This document shows, piece after piece, positions 8,641 to 18,096 of a DNA stretch of 64,000 nt. Source of the DNA: Gaoshiqia sediminis (GTDB lineage: Bacteria; Bacteroidota; Bacteroidia; Bacteroidales; Prolixibacteraceae); NCBI RefSeq assembly GCF_025907915.1, contig NZ_JAPAAF010000006.1, forward strand, positions 142,461 through 206,460. Reading direction: 5' to 3'. The notes beneath the pieces were generated by a model, which worked only from the letters and a program-made list of their open reading frames with translations, had not been told where the DNA came from and searched no databases. Position numbers and translations under genes: made by a program. Each line of letters opens with the position of its first letter. The stretch's first letter is position 1.

Positions 8641-9351
8641 ATGGATTTTACCGGGAAAAGAATTCTTCTGGTTGAAGATGATAAAACGCTGAATTTCATT
8701 ATCCGTGATAATCTTGAAGAGGCTGGCTATAGTGTCACCGCTACCGAGGATGGAGAGAAAGCACTGGTTGCTTTCGATGGAGATGAGTTTGATCTCTGTT
8801 TGTTTGATGTGATGTTGCCCCGCCTGGACGGTTTTTCGTTGGCCAAAAAGGTGCGGGAGAAAAATCAACAGATTCCGATTCTTTTTCTCACGGCCAAGTC
8901 GTTAACCGAGGACAAAATCAGTGGCTTCGCACTCGGTGGCGACGATTATATCACCAAACCGTTCAGTATGGAAGAGTTGCTAATGCGCATCCGGGTGTTT
9001 TTGCGCCGAAGTCAACCCCAGCCCGCTGAAACGGAAGAAATTTCAAGCTGCAAAGTTGGTCACTTCGACTTCTTTTTTGATAACCTGACCTTGCAGGACA
9101 AAAGTGAAAAACGTACCCTCACTTACAAAGAAGCTGAGTTGCTTAAGTACTTCTGCGAAAATTCCAACACAGTATTAAGTCGATCGGAAATTCTGAAAAA
9201 TGTATGGGGGTCAGATGATTATTACTTGGGTCGAAGTCTGGATGTATTTATTTCGCGCTTACGAAAATACCTGAAAAGCGACCCTAATATCAAAATTATC
9301 AACCTGCACGGCATTGGATTTCGTTTTAATGCCCCAATTGAAAGGAAGTAA
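8641..9351 (+). CDS. OmpR-family response regulator (RprY-like)
   Basis: A 236-aa transcription factor. The receiver domain has the acidic pair in VEDD (12-14), phospho-acceptor Asp56 in LFDVMLPRLDG, Thr in FLTAKS and Lys in ITKPF. A Trans_reg_C winged helix follows from about residue 135 to 232. It is co-transcribed with the kinase 10 bp upstream and is almost certainly its cognate output regulator. Target genes cannot be read from the window. It ends only 13 bp from the convergent stop of the restriction-modification operon, with no clear terminator between them. Confidence 0.92.
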   Translation: MDFTGKRILLVEDDKTLNFIIRDNLEEAGYSVTATEDGEKALVAFDGDEFDLCLFDVMLPRLDGFSLAKKVREKNQQIPILFLTAKSLTEDKISGFALGGDDYITKPFSMEELLMRIRVFLRRSQPQPAETEEISSCKVGHFDFFFDNLTLQDKSEKRTLTYKEAELLKYFCENSNTVLSRSEILKNVWGSDDYYLGRSLDVFISRLRKYLKSDPNIKIINLHGIGFRFNAPIERK

Positions 9352-9364
9352 TTCTCTCTTAAGA

Positions 9365-11959
9365 TTAGCTATTAATCACCTCGACTAATTTGTCTTTAAA
9401 CTGCCTTTCCCGTCCAGTTTTATTGTAGAAAGGCATACCAATAATCCGCATTTTATCGGTTCGGATTAGTTCTATTGTTTCGTTTTCTATTTCTGCAAAG
9501 AATTCCTCTTTCCAGTCATCAGTTGGGATTAGATGAGTTCCCTTGGGCTCAATGAATAACTGATAAACCAGATTTTCTCCGCTGGTTTTGTCTTTCATGA
9601 AAAGCACATAATCCGGCTCAGTGGCTTTACCATCACTGAAGCGGAAGATTTTGAAGAACCGTTCGTTGCGGATTAAATAAATCTCCGAAAAACGTTTCTC
9701 AAGTTCTTCCATTTGTGAATCCAGGAATTTTACCAATAGCTTTTCTTCGGACGAACCAAAATTCTCTTTGTAGGCATGCCAATCCCTTGTTTTAAGGTCG
9801 ATGTAATATTTTTCATCGATGTCTGTACGCATGGTCGGTTTTCCGGTTTCTTTGTCTGATCCTTCCCCAATGGCGAAGTACATCTTTTTGTCCCGGAACA
9901 CTTTTCGAACCGGTTCGCGTTTGAAATGCCTGGTTCCCCGGTAATCACCAAATGTCAAATGGATTTCCTCTGCAATTGAGTTTAATACCGATAAGCAGAT
10001 ATCCAGTTTATTTTTGGGAGTGAGGTTTTTGATATCTTTTTCAAGCCCTGTTACGTTGACCTCTATTGCAGCCAGCTTCTTGTTTATAAAATCCTCAACA
10101 GATTTTACAGATGGGAAGATACTTTTCAGATTGTCAAACCGGTAAAAGGGATTCCTGCACATCGCTTTCTTCAAAAAGATCGCGTCCCATAATATGGGTT
10201 GATATGTTTGTGTTTTCCGGTCAACCTGGGTTGTTTCCTGCTCATCAAAAATTGCAGATTCCGCTGAAGCCATTGTTCGTAGCTTGTAATCGTGGACTTT
10301 ACGGATTGCAGGCTCTTTATAGTCCAGGTTGATGTGGGAAACATTTTCAACTTTCTGGTTGAGGTAAACAAAGCCGGTTTGATAAAATTTAGTGGCTTTG
10401 AATTCATCTTTGAGTTGCAGATAAACTTCCCGCTTTTCTTCCGGAACGATCCCAATCTCTTTCAAAGCAGTATTCAATTCCTGAATGTACCGGGGATTGT
10501 GTGAGCAATGGTAGTGCAGTTCTTCGCAGACCCGCATTTCATTTTCAAGGTCCGCATCAAATTTACGTTTATCCGGTTCTTGTTCGTCAAACGTTTTAAA
10601 GGGGCAATACCTGGCTCCCCGGCCTATCAATTGGGCTTCCTGAACAGTCGTTTTTCCTGGCTTACCGGTTTTGGTGTTTAAATCGCGGGTTTCATATAAC
10701 CGGACAATATCAAACAGGTTGAGTACATCCCAGCCTTCGTTTAATTTATCAACTGCAAATACAACCCTGTACTCGTTGTCTTTTGCTTCCAGGGTATTGA
10801 TGATGATTTGTTTCTCGTCCGAATCATTTTTCGAGTTGACGGAGATAATCTTATCCTCAGCAAAATCGTCTTTTAATTCATCAATCAAGTTAATGTGGGA
10901 TATCCTGGATTGGCTAAAAAAACGAAAAGCAGATTGTAGCGTTTCGTTGTTGGCGAGACTCTGAAGTTTTGCAATATCGTCTTCCTGAAGGTTGTGAATC
11001 TTTTCAGTAAAGATTTTTTCCATCTCTGCCGATTCAGCCGTGGTTTTTGATTTCATCATCACCACCGGCTTGATCAGTAATCCGTTCCTGGAAAATATTT
11101 TCTTTTTATACTGGCTAATAATAATGGCTTCCAATGCCCGGTCGATGGGGTCAAGATCGGACTGCATGGTTTTCACCTCTTTGGAATAGCCATCTTCCCG
11201 GTATTTTGCCAGGGCATAATCGAATAACAATTTCGAATTGTATTTGGCGGCAACAGCCGGATGGCCCAGCTCAAGTGTTGCCGTAAATTCAAGCATGATG
11301 TTTTCCGTGTTCGATTCAAAAATCCGCGTTACCGTATTTTCCCACGACCGTTCTACTTCCTCTTCAGCTCCCGTCAGTTTCTTTTTTGTCAGCGAATTGA
11401 CATGGTGTGCCTCGTCTGAAATAAGAACGATCTTTTTTCCTGCAAAATCATCAAAAGTGACGCTATTTTCCCGTGGGGTATTTAACCGGGAATGCAAACC
11501 TTGAATAGTCGAAAAATGAATGTTGATATCATCCTCGTTAACACTTTCAAAATTGGCAACTTCGCGAATAGTAACAGGCCTGTTGTTGATGTTGACCTTC
11601 TCGGCAAAAAGATATTTCAGGGAAGCCGGATTTAAAAAGTTTTCCTTGGTTTTTCGGATGATGGTATCCGTATTCACAAAGAAAATGAAATTACGGTAAC
11701 CCATTTGGTAAAGTTGCACAATGGCTCCCGCCATAATTAGCGTTTTGCCGCTGCCCGTTGCCATGTGAAACAACAACTGGCTTGGCTTACGCCGGTGCTT
11801 GTATTGGTTCAGGTAATAGTTTAACCGGGCAAATGCCTCAACCTGGTATGGGCGGACAGTGTATCGCAAATTGCGTTTGATGGTTTCCGGTAAAACAAGT
11901 TCAAAAACTTCCTCCTCTACCAGAATCCCGAATTTCTTGTCTAAACGTTCCTCGGCCAT
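9365..11959 (-). CDS. Type III-like restriction subunit Res: DEAH helicase with C-terminal PD-(D/E)XK nuclease
   Basis: An 864-aa SF2 helicase-nuclease and the last gene of the defence operon. Walker A is in HMATGSGKTL (about residues 66-75), the DEAH box in LISDEAHH (about 180), and motif VI in QLIGRGARYCPF (about 443). Near the C-terminus, an EPDYVLF segment followed by FIEPKG (about 778-806) fits a PD-(D/E)XK endonuclease core. Family members translocate on or scan DNA using ATP and cut when two unmethylated sites are met. It is somewhat shorter than classical EcoP15I Res (about 970 aa). It starts 3 bp after the small nuclease gene. Confidence 0.9.
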   Translation of the reverse strand: MAEERLDKKFGILVEEEVFELVLPETIKRNLRYTVRPYQVEAFARLNYYLNQYKHRRKPSQLLFHMATGSGKTLIMAGAIVQLYQMGYRNFIFFVNTDTIIRKTKENFLNPASLKYLFAEKVNINNRPVTIREVANFESVNEDDINIHFSTIQGLHSRLNTPRENSVTFDDFAGKKIVLISDEAHHVNSLTKKKLTGAEEEVERSWENTVTRIFESNTENIMLEFTATLELGHPAVAAKYNSKLLFDYALAKYREDGYSKEVKTMQSDLDPIDRALEAIIISQYKKKIFSRNGLLIKPVVMMKSKTTAESAEMEKIFTEKIHNLQEDDIAKLQSLANNETLQSAFRFFSQSRISHINLIDELKDDFAEDKIISVNSKNDSDEKQIIINTLEAKDNEYRVVFAVDKLNEGWDVLNLFDIVRLYETRDLNTKTGKPGKTTVQEAQLIGRGARYCPFKTFDEQEPDKRKFDADLENEMRVCEELHYHCSHNPRYIQELNTALKEIGIVPEEKREVYLQLKDEFKATKFYQTGFVYLNQKVENVSHINLDYKEPAIRKVHDYKLRTMASAESAIFDEQETTQVDRKTQTYQPILWDAIFLKKAMCRNPFYRFDNLKSIFPSVKSVEDFINKKLAAIEVNVTGLEKDIKNLTPKNKLDICLSVLNSIAEEIHLTFGDYRGTRHFKREPVRKVFRDKKMYFAIGEGSDKETGKPTMRTDIDEKYYIDLKTRDWHAYKENFGSSEEKLLVKFLDSQMEELEKRFSEIYLIRNERFFKIFRFSDGKATEPDYVLFMKDKTSGENLVYQLFIEPKGTHLIPTDDWKEEFFAEIENETIELIRTDKMRIIGMPFYNKTGRERQFKDKLVEVINS

Positions 11960-11962
11960 AGC

Positions 11963-12583
11963 TTAGTTGATATAAAATTCAAGGAAAATATGTCGTAAAC
12001 TCATCGGTGCATTCCCTGAAATATGCGTAGATAGATAGCTTGACTCAAATCCTCTGATAAAATTTGTTTTTATTAATCCTTCGGAAGCCCTTTTGCGTTT
12101 CCGCAACAAACTGTTGATCGCAGTTGCACATTCATCAGCGGTACCCTGGATGACATAACCCGCCAAACATCCATCCGGGTACCTCTTGTTCCGGAAATTC
12201 TCAATACCCGTGTCAATGTAACGGGCTTTTAAATGAGAGTCATTGCTTTTTAAGTTTTTTGCTTCAATTGTAAACTCGAAAGGAGATTCGTTTTGCCAAA
12301 TATACTTTTCAAAACGGATATCAGGACGGGGCGCCACACTGGCATGCTCAATTCCGCTATAATGATTTTCCGTATAATAAGGCTGTTGTGGCGATACAAA
12401 CCACTGCCCCTTTACCTTAAGTTGATTAAGGTATCCGCAAAGGTGGGCTGTGAACTGGTCTTCATCCCATCCTATTTTATAGACGTTATCAGATACTGCC
12501 AATTGATAGGCATCCACAAACAGGGTCATACATCGAAGGCAAAGATTGTCTTTGATCTCCTGGCGAAACTTATTGATCAGCAT
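11963..12583 (-). CDS. Small putative PD-(D/E)XK nuclease in the restriction operon
   Basis: A 206-aa protein I do not recognise as a named family. A plausible PD-(D/E)XK core is visible: Pro87-Asp88 in APRPDIRFE, then Glu107-Ala108-Lys109 in EFTIEAKNLK, with hydrophobic strands on either side and a Gln in GYVIQG further on, the usual pattern for this nuclease fold. Upstream Glu41/Glu46 could complete the site. Its start overlaps the methyltransferase stop by 14 bp and it ends 3 bp before Res, so it is translated as part of the same unit. Either an additional nuclease or a structural specificity subunit is possible. Confidence 0.6.
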   Translation of the reverse strand: MLINKFRQEIKDNLCLRCMTLFVDAYQLAVSDNVYKIGWDEDQFTAHLCGYLNQLKVKGQWFVSPQQPYYTENHYSGIEHASVAPRPDIRFEKYIWQNESPFEFTIEAKNLKSNDSHLKARYIDTGIENFRNKRYPDGCLAGYVIQGTADECATAINSLLRKRKRASEGLIKTNFIRGFESSYLSTHISGNAPMSLRHIFLEFYIN

Positions 12584-15566
12584 ATTCAGCAGCAGATAAT
12601 TCGTTAATAATGGATTGGGCGTCTTCTATGGCCTGCGATCGTGTCCAGAAACGCTTTTGGTTAGGTTTGGCAATAAAAATGGAATCGTCGGTAACGAACC
12701 GTACCTGCTTCCTGACATAAATGTTTTCGGCATATCTCGTCCAGGTATATTTTTCTATTTCCTTCAAATCTTTTTGAAATTCGGCGTCAGCATCAACCAA
12801 GCGGGGCGATGCGACTTTCTCTTTGGCTACAATTTCTAAAACTACGATACAAAGAGGCGTGTAGGGCGAAACGCTATAAACCCTCGCGTTTACCTTCAGT
12901 TCGCCAACCATAAGAAAATCGTTTATCTCATTACAGAGCATTTCGGCATAACTTAAGGTTTCCGGAGTTTCAGATGCTATAGGTCGAAGGGCAATAGAAT
13001 TTTCTTTGTCATAAAACAAGCTGATTGAATATTTTACAAAGTCCTCAATCATTGCTATTTCTTTCTGCTGTAAATTATAAGAGGAATAGATTTCCTCATC
13101 GTAGCGGGCTACATTAAATGTTTCAGGTTTATTGTCAAAATCCAGTTCATCAAGGATAAAATTTGTCTTCTGAAAATCCAGTTCATTTTGCTTTTTAATG
13201 AATTCATCTGAAACCGGAAAGGTCTTATATTCGGTTGACAAATAAAGCTGATCCCTCTCGATTCCCCAGCAACCGGATATCAGAAAGAAATAGTAGTTTG
13301 ACAATTTTGAATTAAACAGGATAGTCAGATTTTTTAGTAGATTATTATTTTCGCTATTCAAACAAAAAATGCCTGATTTGAAAAAAACAGTTTTATCAAA
13401 ATATGATACGCATATTTTACGCTTCATAATGTTTTGAGGAATGCCAATATACGGAGGTGAAAATATGGTGGTATCTATTTTTCTAAATTCGGCGTCAATA
13501 TTCTTGACGTAACGGTTTGATGTATAGTAATGCTGAATTTTTTTTGTTTCAAGAAATAACCCGTTTATTCTTATCCTTTCCTTTCCCTTTTCAGCAGCAT
13601 GTAGCCCTGCTTTAATCGAAATAAGATTATCTTTCTCCAATTCCTGTATTGAAAGATTATTTTGTGTTAGCTTATTTATCAGAAAATAGTCAGGCAAATT
13701 ACCCCATTGCGCTATTTTCCAGATTTTGCTTTCCGGGTTTTCACATTCCTCGCGCGGAAGATATTTGATATCTGTTGTATCGATGATTACTCCTTCAACT
13801 ACACTATTCCGGATAAATGTTTTCGGCGCCCAATACTCAATTGTTCTAGACCTTTTTTCAGGTTGACTTGGTCTAAAAATGGCTATGCTGACCGGAACTT
13901 TTGCAGTGGAAAACAGACTGCCTCCAAAATCTTTTGTTGCATTACGGAAAATGGCGAGATTAAAAATCTTCTCCACATAATTATTACAAAACAACCATTT
14001 CCTGAACGCTACCAAACCAGTATTGGGGTATGTAAGTAGTTGAGTGTTGAACAATAGGGCTACTTTCCCATTTCTTGCAAGGCTCGCCGATTTATGAATG
14101 AAAGGAATAACAAATTGTTGCGCGAATTTATGTCGATTACAATATCCCTTAATATTTTCCTTTAATCCATCTGTTCCAAATGGCGGATTCCCGATAACCA
14201 AATCGTAGCTTATATTCTCAAATTTACCGCCTTCTGCAATGGTATCTGCCCGGAATAGGTTGCTCCCTTTTTTATCATCCTGGTTGGGCGATTCCTCGTC
14301 GTAAATCAGGTACGGAAACTGTTTGTCGTTATCCAGCCAAATATCGCGGGGGTCCAGAAAATCGAGCATAGACAAGTATAAACTAAACGCCGCCACCTTA
14401 ATTGATTTTTTGTCCAACTCGACCCCGAAAATATGATCGGTCAGCAGGTCGGAAAGTACTTTAAAATCGGGTTCCCGATTGGTTGACTTTTTCCATCGGT
14501 TTACCAACCGTTTGTACGCCATTGCCAGGAAAATGCCCGATCCGCAGGCAGGGTCCAGTATCTTCTTGTCAAAGTCTGTTTCATGATCGGGCAATACATT
14601 ATTCAGGACCAATTCAACCAATGCCGGCGGGGTATAATAAGCCCCGGCATTGCGTTTCCCTTCCGGGTTGAATTCACCTAAAAAATTCTCGTAAATCTCG
14701 CTGAGCATTTCAATCCGGATCAAACTGAAGTTAAACAGCCTCCAACCATCAAATAATTTTGACTGGTCTAAATTGATATCCCCATCAATCAAACAGTTTT
14801 TTAAATACTTCAGGTGGACCGGCGATACGATGTCCTTTTCACAATCAACCAACGGAAATGCATTTCCGTTGAAATTGCTGCTGATTTTGCCGAATAGTTG
14901 ATACGTTTTTTCGTGGTCGTTTAATATTTTCAGAAAGTCATGTTCGCCAACCTCATCCCATATACTTTGTGGTATTGCCCCTCGGTCTTGTAAATACATG
15001 ATAAAGATGGAGCGCATGAGCAGGCTGTGAATGACTTCTTCGTTTTTAATCTCATCATTCAACTTTTTTGCAAGGCCGATCAAACTGTCAACCAGGAAAG
15101 AATCAACCTTGGTCTGAAGTTTAATTTTCTTTGCATACCCTTCTTCGCTTGTCCAGACTGCCCCGCAATCGATGCCCGCAGCCGAAAACACGTGTTTTAT
15201 TTGCTCCAGCTTTTTTTTGTCGTCAATCGTGCAGCTTTCAACAAGCTTTTCATTCAGCATCGGCTCCAGTTCGTTATCGTCTTTGTGAGGCCTCGGCTTA
15301 TCGTTGCAGTTGTATATCCTGATTTCGGCAGGCGATACAACGTACAGAAACACAACTGTGCTGTTGTTCCAGATTTGTTTTTGAAGTTTGGCAATTTCCT
15401 TTAAAACCGGGATTTCAAAATTTTCTACTTCCTTAATGAAAACGGCAGGCAGTTTACCGGAATAATGCACCCCGGTAATACCTTCTATTTTACCGGCAAT
15501 GTCTTCTGGTAATTGTTCCGTCAGGTTTCTAAACTCAAGTTCCTGTATAAAAAAGTTGTTTCCCAT
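12570..15566 (-). CDS. Eco57I/type IIG-like N6-adenine DNA methyltransferase
   Basis: A 998-aa gamma-class-type N6 adenine methyltransferase. Motif I (SAM binding) is DPACGSGIFL near residue 337 and motif IV (catalysis) is NPPF near 457. A helical C-terminal half carries the likely target recognition region. The first 160 residues contain a segment with LYVVSPAEIRIYNC resembling the strand-rich N-terminal part of type IIG enzymes, but I cannot see a clear catalytic nuclease triad. The stretch around 13000-14150 is noticeably AT-richer than both ends, as expected for an exchanged recognition domain. It begins 2 bp after the Mod stop codon. Confidence 0.85.
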   Translation of the reverse strand: MGNNFFIQELEFRNLTEQLPEDIAGKIEGITGVHYSGKLPAVFIKEVENFEIPVLKEIAKLQKQIWNNSTVVFLYVVSPAEIRIYNCNDKPRPHKDDNELEPMLNEKLVESCTIDDKKKLEQIKHVFSAAGIDCGAVWTSEEGYAKKIKLQTKVDSFLVDSLIGLAKKLNDEIKNEEVIHSLLMRSIFIMYLQDRGAIPQSIWDEVGEHDFLKILNDHEKTYQLFGKISSNFNGNAFPLVDCEKDIVSPVHLKYLKNCLIDGDINLDQSKLFDGWRLFNFSLIRIEMLSEIYENFLGEFNPEGKRNAGAYYTPPALVELVLNNVLPDHETDFDKKILDPACGSGIFLAMAYKRLVNRWKKSTNREPDFKVLSDLLTDHIFGVELDKKSIKVAAFSLYLSMLDFLDPRDIWLDNDKQFPYLIYDEESPNQDDKKGSNLFRADTIAEGGKFENISYDLVIGNPPFGTDGLKENIKGYCNRHKFAQQFVIPFIHKSASLARNGKVALLFNTQLLTYPNTGLVAFRKWLFCNNYVEKIFNLAIFRNATKDFGGSLFSTAKVPVSIAIFRPSQPEKRSRTIEYWAPKTFIRNSVVEGVIIDTTDIKYLPREECENPESKIWKIAQWGNLPDYFLINKLTQNNLSIQELEKDNLISIKAGLHAAEKGKERIRINGLFLETKKIQHYYTSNRYVKNIDAEFRKIDTTIFSPPYIGIPQNIMKRKICVSYFDKTVFFKSGIFCLNSENNNLLKNLTILFNSKLSNYYFFLISGCWGIERDQLYLSTEYKTFPVSDEFIKKQNELDFQKTNFILDELDFDNKPETFNVARYDEEIYSSYNLQQKEIAMIEDFVKYSISLFYDKENSIALRPIASETPETLSYAEMLCNEINDFLMVGELKVNARVYSVSPYTPLCIVVLEIVAKEKVASPRLVDADAEFQKDLKEIEKYTWTRYAENIYVRKQVRFVTDDSIFIAKPNQKRFWTRSQAIEDAQSIINELSAAEYADQ

Positions 15567-15568
15567 AG

Positions 15569-17587
15569 CTAAAAAGTTTTACCATAAAACAGGTCATTTA
15601 GTTTCTGGTCTTCCTGGCTAATGCCATAAGTTTCGTCCTTCATTTCGGAGTAGTTCACATACAACTGGTTTTTGTCCAGTATTTCCAGTAAAAATTTCTT
15701 TTGGTCGTCCAAGGGCAAGGTTTTATACGCGGCAATACGCTCATCAAAGGTTTGTTTGTCGAACTGGTAGCTTAAAAAAGCCTTTTCTTTCATTTGTTCC
15801 CAAATAGCCAGCAACTCCTCTTTGCTTGTGGCCGCTAAAATCCGATCGGCAAAGGTTTGGTTGTATTTGGCCAGCTCGCAATAGATGAACGAGCCACCAC
15901 CTTGCCAGTTAACAGCTTTTGAAATTCCACCCTTATCAAATTCTAATTTACAATATTCACTTGGGGAATCACTTGCAAATTCTAATTCATGTTGATAAAC
16001 TTCATTTGCACCAATCGGTACTTTTTGTCCAATAACCTTTTTTAATCTTTCTACCGAAACTGTATTAATATAATCCATTTGTTCAATGCCGATATATCGT
16101 CGTTTCATTTTATGAGCAACAGCTTGCGTGGTGGCGCTTCCCATAAAGAAATCTAGTATTACGTCTCCCTCATTTGTACTATATTCAATAATTCGCTGCA
16201 GGAGCAATTCGTTTTTTGGGTATGAAAAAATTTTCTCTCCAAATAGGTCAACCATCTCATCAGTGCCTTTTTTATTTGGAGCATTTTTTAAAAGGTCGTC
16301 CATCATTTTGTTAAGAAAATCAGTAGAAACGTAAGCTTTATCAAAATCGTCGCCATTCTTCTCAATTTCTTCTGATTTAAATACCCTCATGGCTGGTTGC
16401 TCAATTTTTAGAAAATCATAATCTCCGGGAAATACAATTTTGCCTTTTGATAAAAAATCTAATACACTATCTTTTGTGACAGACCAACATCTATTTGGAT
16501 TAACCGGATATTCATCCCCATTCTTAGGGTTAATTAAGGTAAAATCTGAATTTGGCCTTTCATCTATTGTTCTTTGGGTCGTTAAATCAGATAACCGCCA
16601 TTCATCATCTGGGAAGTCATCCGATTTATAATACTTTCTAGTAATTGATCTTTGAAAAAGTTTATCTGTTTTCGGTGCTTTTTTTGTATAAACTAGCATC
16701 CAGTCATAATCTTGAGACATCTTAAATGGTACATCACTTTTCCCGTTTCTGGTTTTTCTTGGGATGGTTGCTATAAAATATTCCCTACCAAATATTTCGT
16801 CGCATAATATTTTTAAATAATGAAGTTCTTGGTCACCAATGTGGATGAAAATAATCCCATTGCTTTTCATTAACTCTTTAGCAACTACTAATCTGTTTTT
16901 TATGAAAGTCAACCATGTTGAATGATTAAAAGTATCGTTATACCTAAATTCGTCGCTTTCTGTATTGTATGGCGGGTCAATATAAATCAGCTTAACTTTT
17001 CCGGCATAGCGTTTTTTTAGCGAGGCCAGGGCCAACAGGTTGTTCCCTTTGATGATGAGGTTGTCGGTATCGGTAAACTCGGTTACCGGGTGTTCGCCAT
17101 GCTGGTCGTATTTTTTCCAGTTGGTAAATACTTTGGGGTCGAGCAGGCGGTCAATTTCATCGGGGGCCAGGGTCTCGTTCCAAAATATCTCGTTCCGTTT
17201 TTGGTCTTCCTTGGTTTGCCCGCCTTCCAAAACACAATCCTTGTGCGGCCAGGCCAGTACCACGTCGTTTTTGGCACTGATGTAATTATCGGTTGTTCCG
17301 TCGTTAATGGTCAGGCCAATTTTGTTTTTAAACGTCGTGTAGCTGTCGGGCAAAAACGATTTGTTGTTTACAAACCGCTGGAACTTGATTTTGTCGAACA
17401 CCAACACGCCTTCCACTTCAGTGAAAAAGTGCCTTTTCAGGGTTTCATGCTGCAACAACAAGCGGATGAGTTTGGGGTCAACCTGAAGGGCGAGTTCAAC
17501 GATTTTGTTTTTATTAAGCTGGCCGTCAATGACCAGGGCATCTTCTTGTTTCAGCAGTTCAGTCAGTTCGTTTTGGAGGTTCTGCAT
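15569..17587 (-). CDS. Type III-like Mod DNA N6-adenine methyltransferase
   Basis: A 672-aa beta-class methyltransferase. The catalytic motif IV IDPPYNTE (204-207) precedes the recognition region, and the SAM motif LDFFMGSATT comes late, near 480, which is the order expected for type III Mod. N- and C-terminal parts (about residues 1-200 and 560-672) are GC-richer than the central block encoded by about 15930-16970. This suggests replacement of the recognition/catalytic core by recombination. In type III systems Mod both methylates and gives site specificity to Res. Here three further genes follow in tight succession. A TTACTTTG sequence in the 98-bp gap upstream may be part of a promoter. 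Confidence 0.92.
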   Translation of the reverse strand: MQNLQNELTELLKQEDALVIDGQLNKNKIVELALQVDPKLIRLLLQHETLKRHFFTEVEGVLVFDKIKFQRFVNNKSFLPDSYTTFKNKIGLTINDGTTDNYISAKNDVVLAWPHKDCVLEGGQTKEDQKRNEIFWNETLAPDEIDRLLDPKVFTNWKKYDQHGEHPVTEFTDTDNLIIKGNNLLALASLKKRYAGKVKLIYIDPPYNTESDEFRYNDTFNHSTWLTFIKNRLVVAKELMKSNGIIFIHIGDQELHYLKILCDEIFGREYFIATIPRKTRNGKSDVPFKMSQDYDWMLVYTKKAPKTDKLFQRSITRKYYKSDDFPDDEWRLSDLTTQRTIDERPNSDFTLINPKNGDEYPVNPNRCWSVTKDSVLDFLSKGKIVFPGDYDFLKIEQPAMRVFKSEEIEKNGDDFDKAYVSTDFLNKMMDDLLKNAPNKKGTDEMVDLFGEKIFSYPKNELLLQRIIEYSTNEGDVILDFFMGSATTQAVAHKMKRRYIGIEQMDYINTVSVERLKKVIGQKVPIGANEVYQHELEFASDSPSEYCKLEFDKGGISKAVNWQGGGSFIYCELAKYNQTFADRILAATSKEELLAIWEQMKEKAFLSYQFDKQTFDERIAAYKTLPLDDQKKFLLEILDKNQLYVNYSEMKDETYGISQEDQKLNDLFYGKTF

Positions 17588-17685
17588 GGATTTCGGTTCT
17601 TATGAAAAATGACCGACAAAGTAACACTTTTCCGGCTAAACCTGTAAAGAAATAGGCAGTATTTATGCAGTTCTTATGTTTTCAA

Positions 17686-18096
17686 TCAACTTCTGTCCGG
17701 GTTTATCTTTTTCATCTTGCTGACATACTTGAAGAAAATATTTACCGTATTTATCGTCAACAGGAAAATAAAAAAGCAAACCACCATAAAAGTAGCGATC
17801 AAAGTATCATAGCTCAGTTTTTGAAATCCATGTTCAATTAATAAGTCATAACAAATTACCATTTGATTTAGGAATTCTGGTAAAAAAACCAGTGATATCA
17901 CGATTGTACCAATCATTAGGGGAATTAGCCTGGTATTCCTTGTTTCTTTGGCTTTGGCATAATTTCGTTTGTCATCAACAGGATGTGTCGAGGGTTTAAT
18001 CAGCAGGACTTCGTTAATTGAAGGGTAGAAGAATCCGTACAGGGCAGTTAATATTGCCAAAAGAATACTGGAGGCCGATAATAAATCATTCATCAT
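17686..18096 (-). CDS. Small three-TM membrane protein of unknown function
   Basis: A 136-aa protein with three predicted membrane segments, near residues 6-24, 56-74 and 97-120, and a basic loop between the first two. I do not recognise a family. Its ATG overlaps the stop of the preceding 195-aa gene by 4 bp, so the two are translationally coupled. It lies 98 bp before mod on the same strand. In such a place it may be an accessory or abortive-infection-type effector of the restriction locus, or simply an unrelated neighbour; the sequence does not decide. Confidence 0.65.
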   Translation of the reverse strand: MMNDLLSASSILLAILTALYGFFYPSINEVLLIKPSTHPVDDKRNYAKAKETRNTRLIPLMIGTIVISLVFLPEFLNQMVICYDLLIEHGFQKLSYDTLIATFMVVCFFIFLLTINTVNIFFKYVSKMKKINPDRS

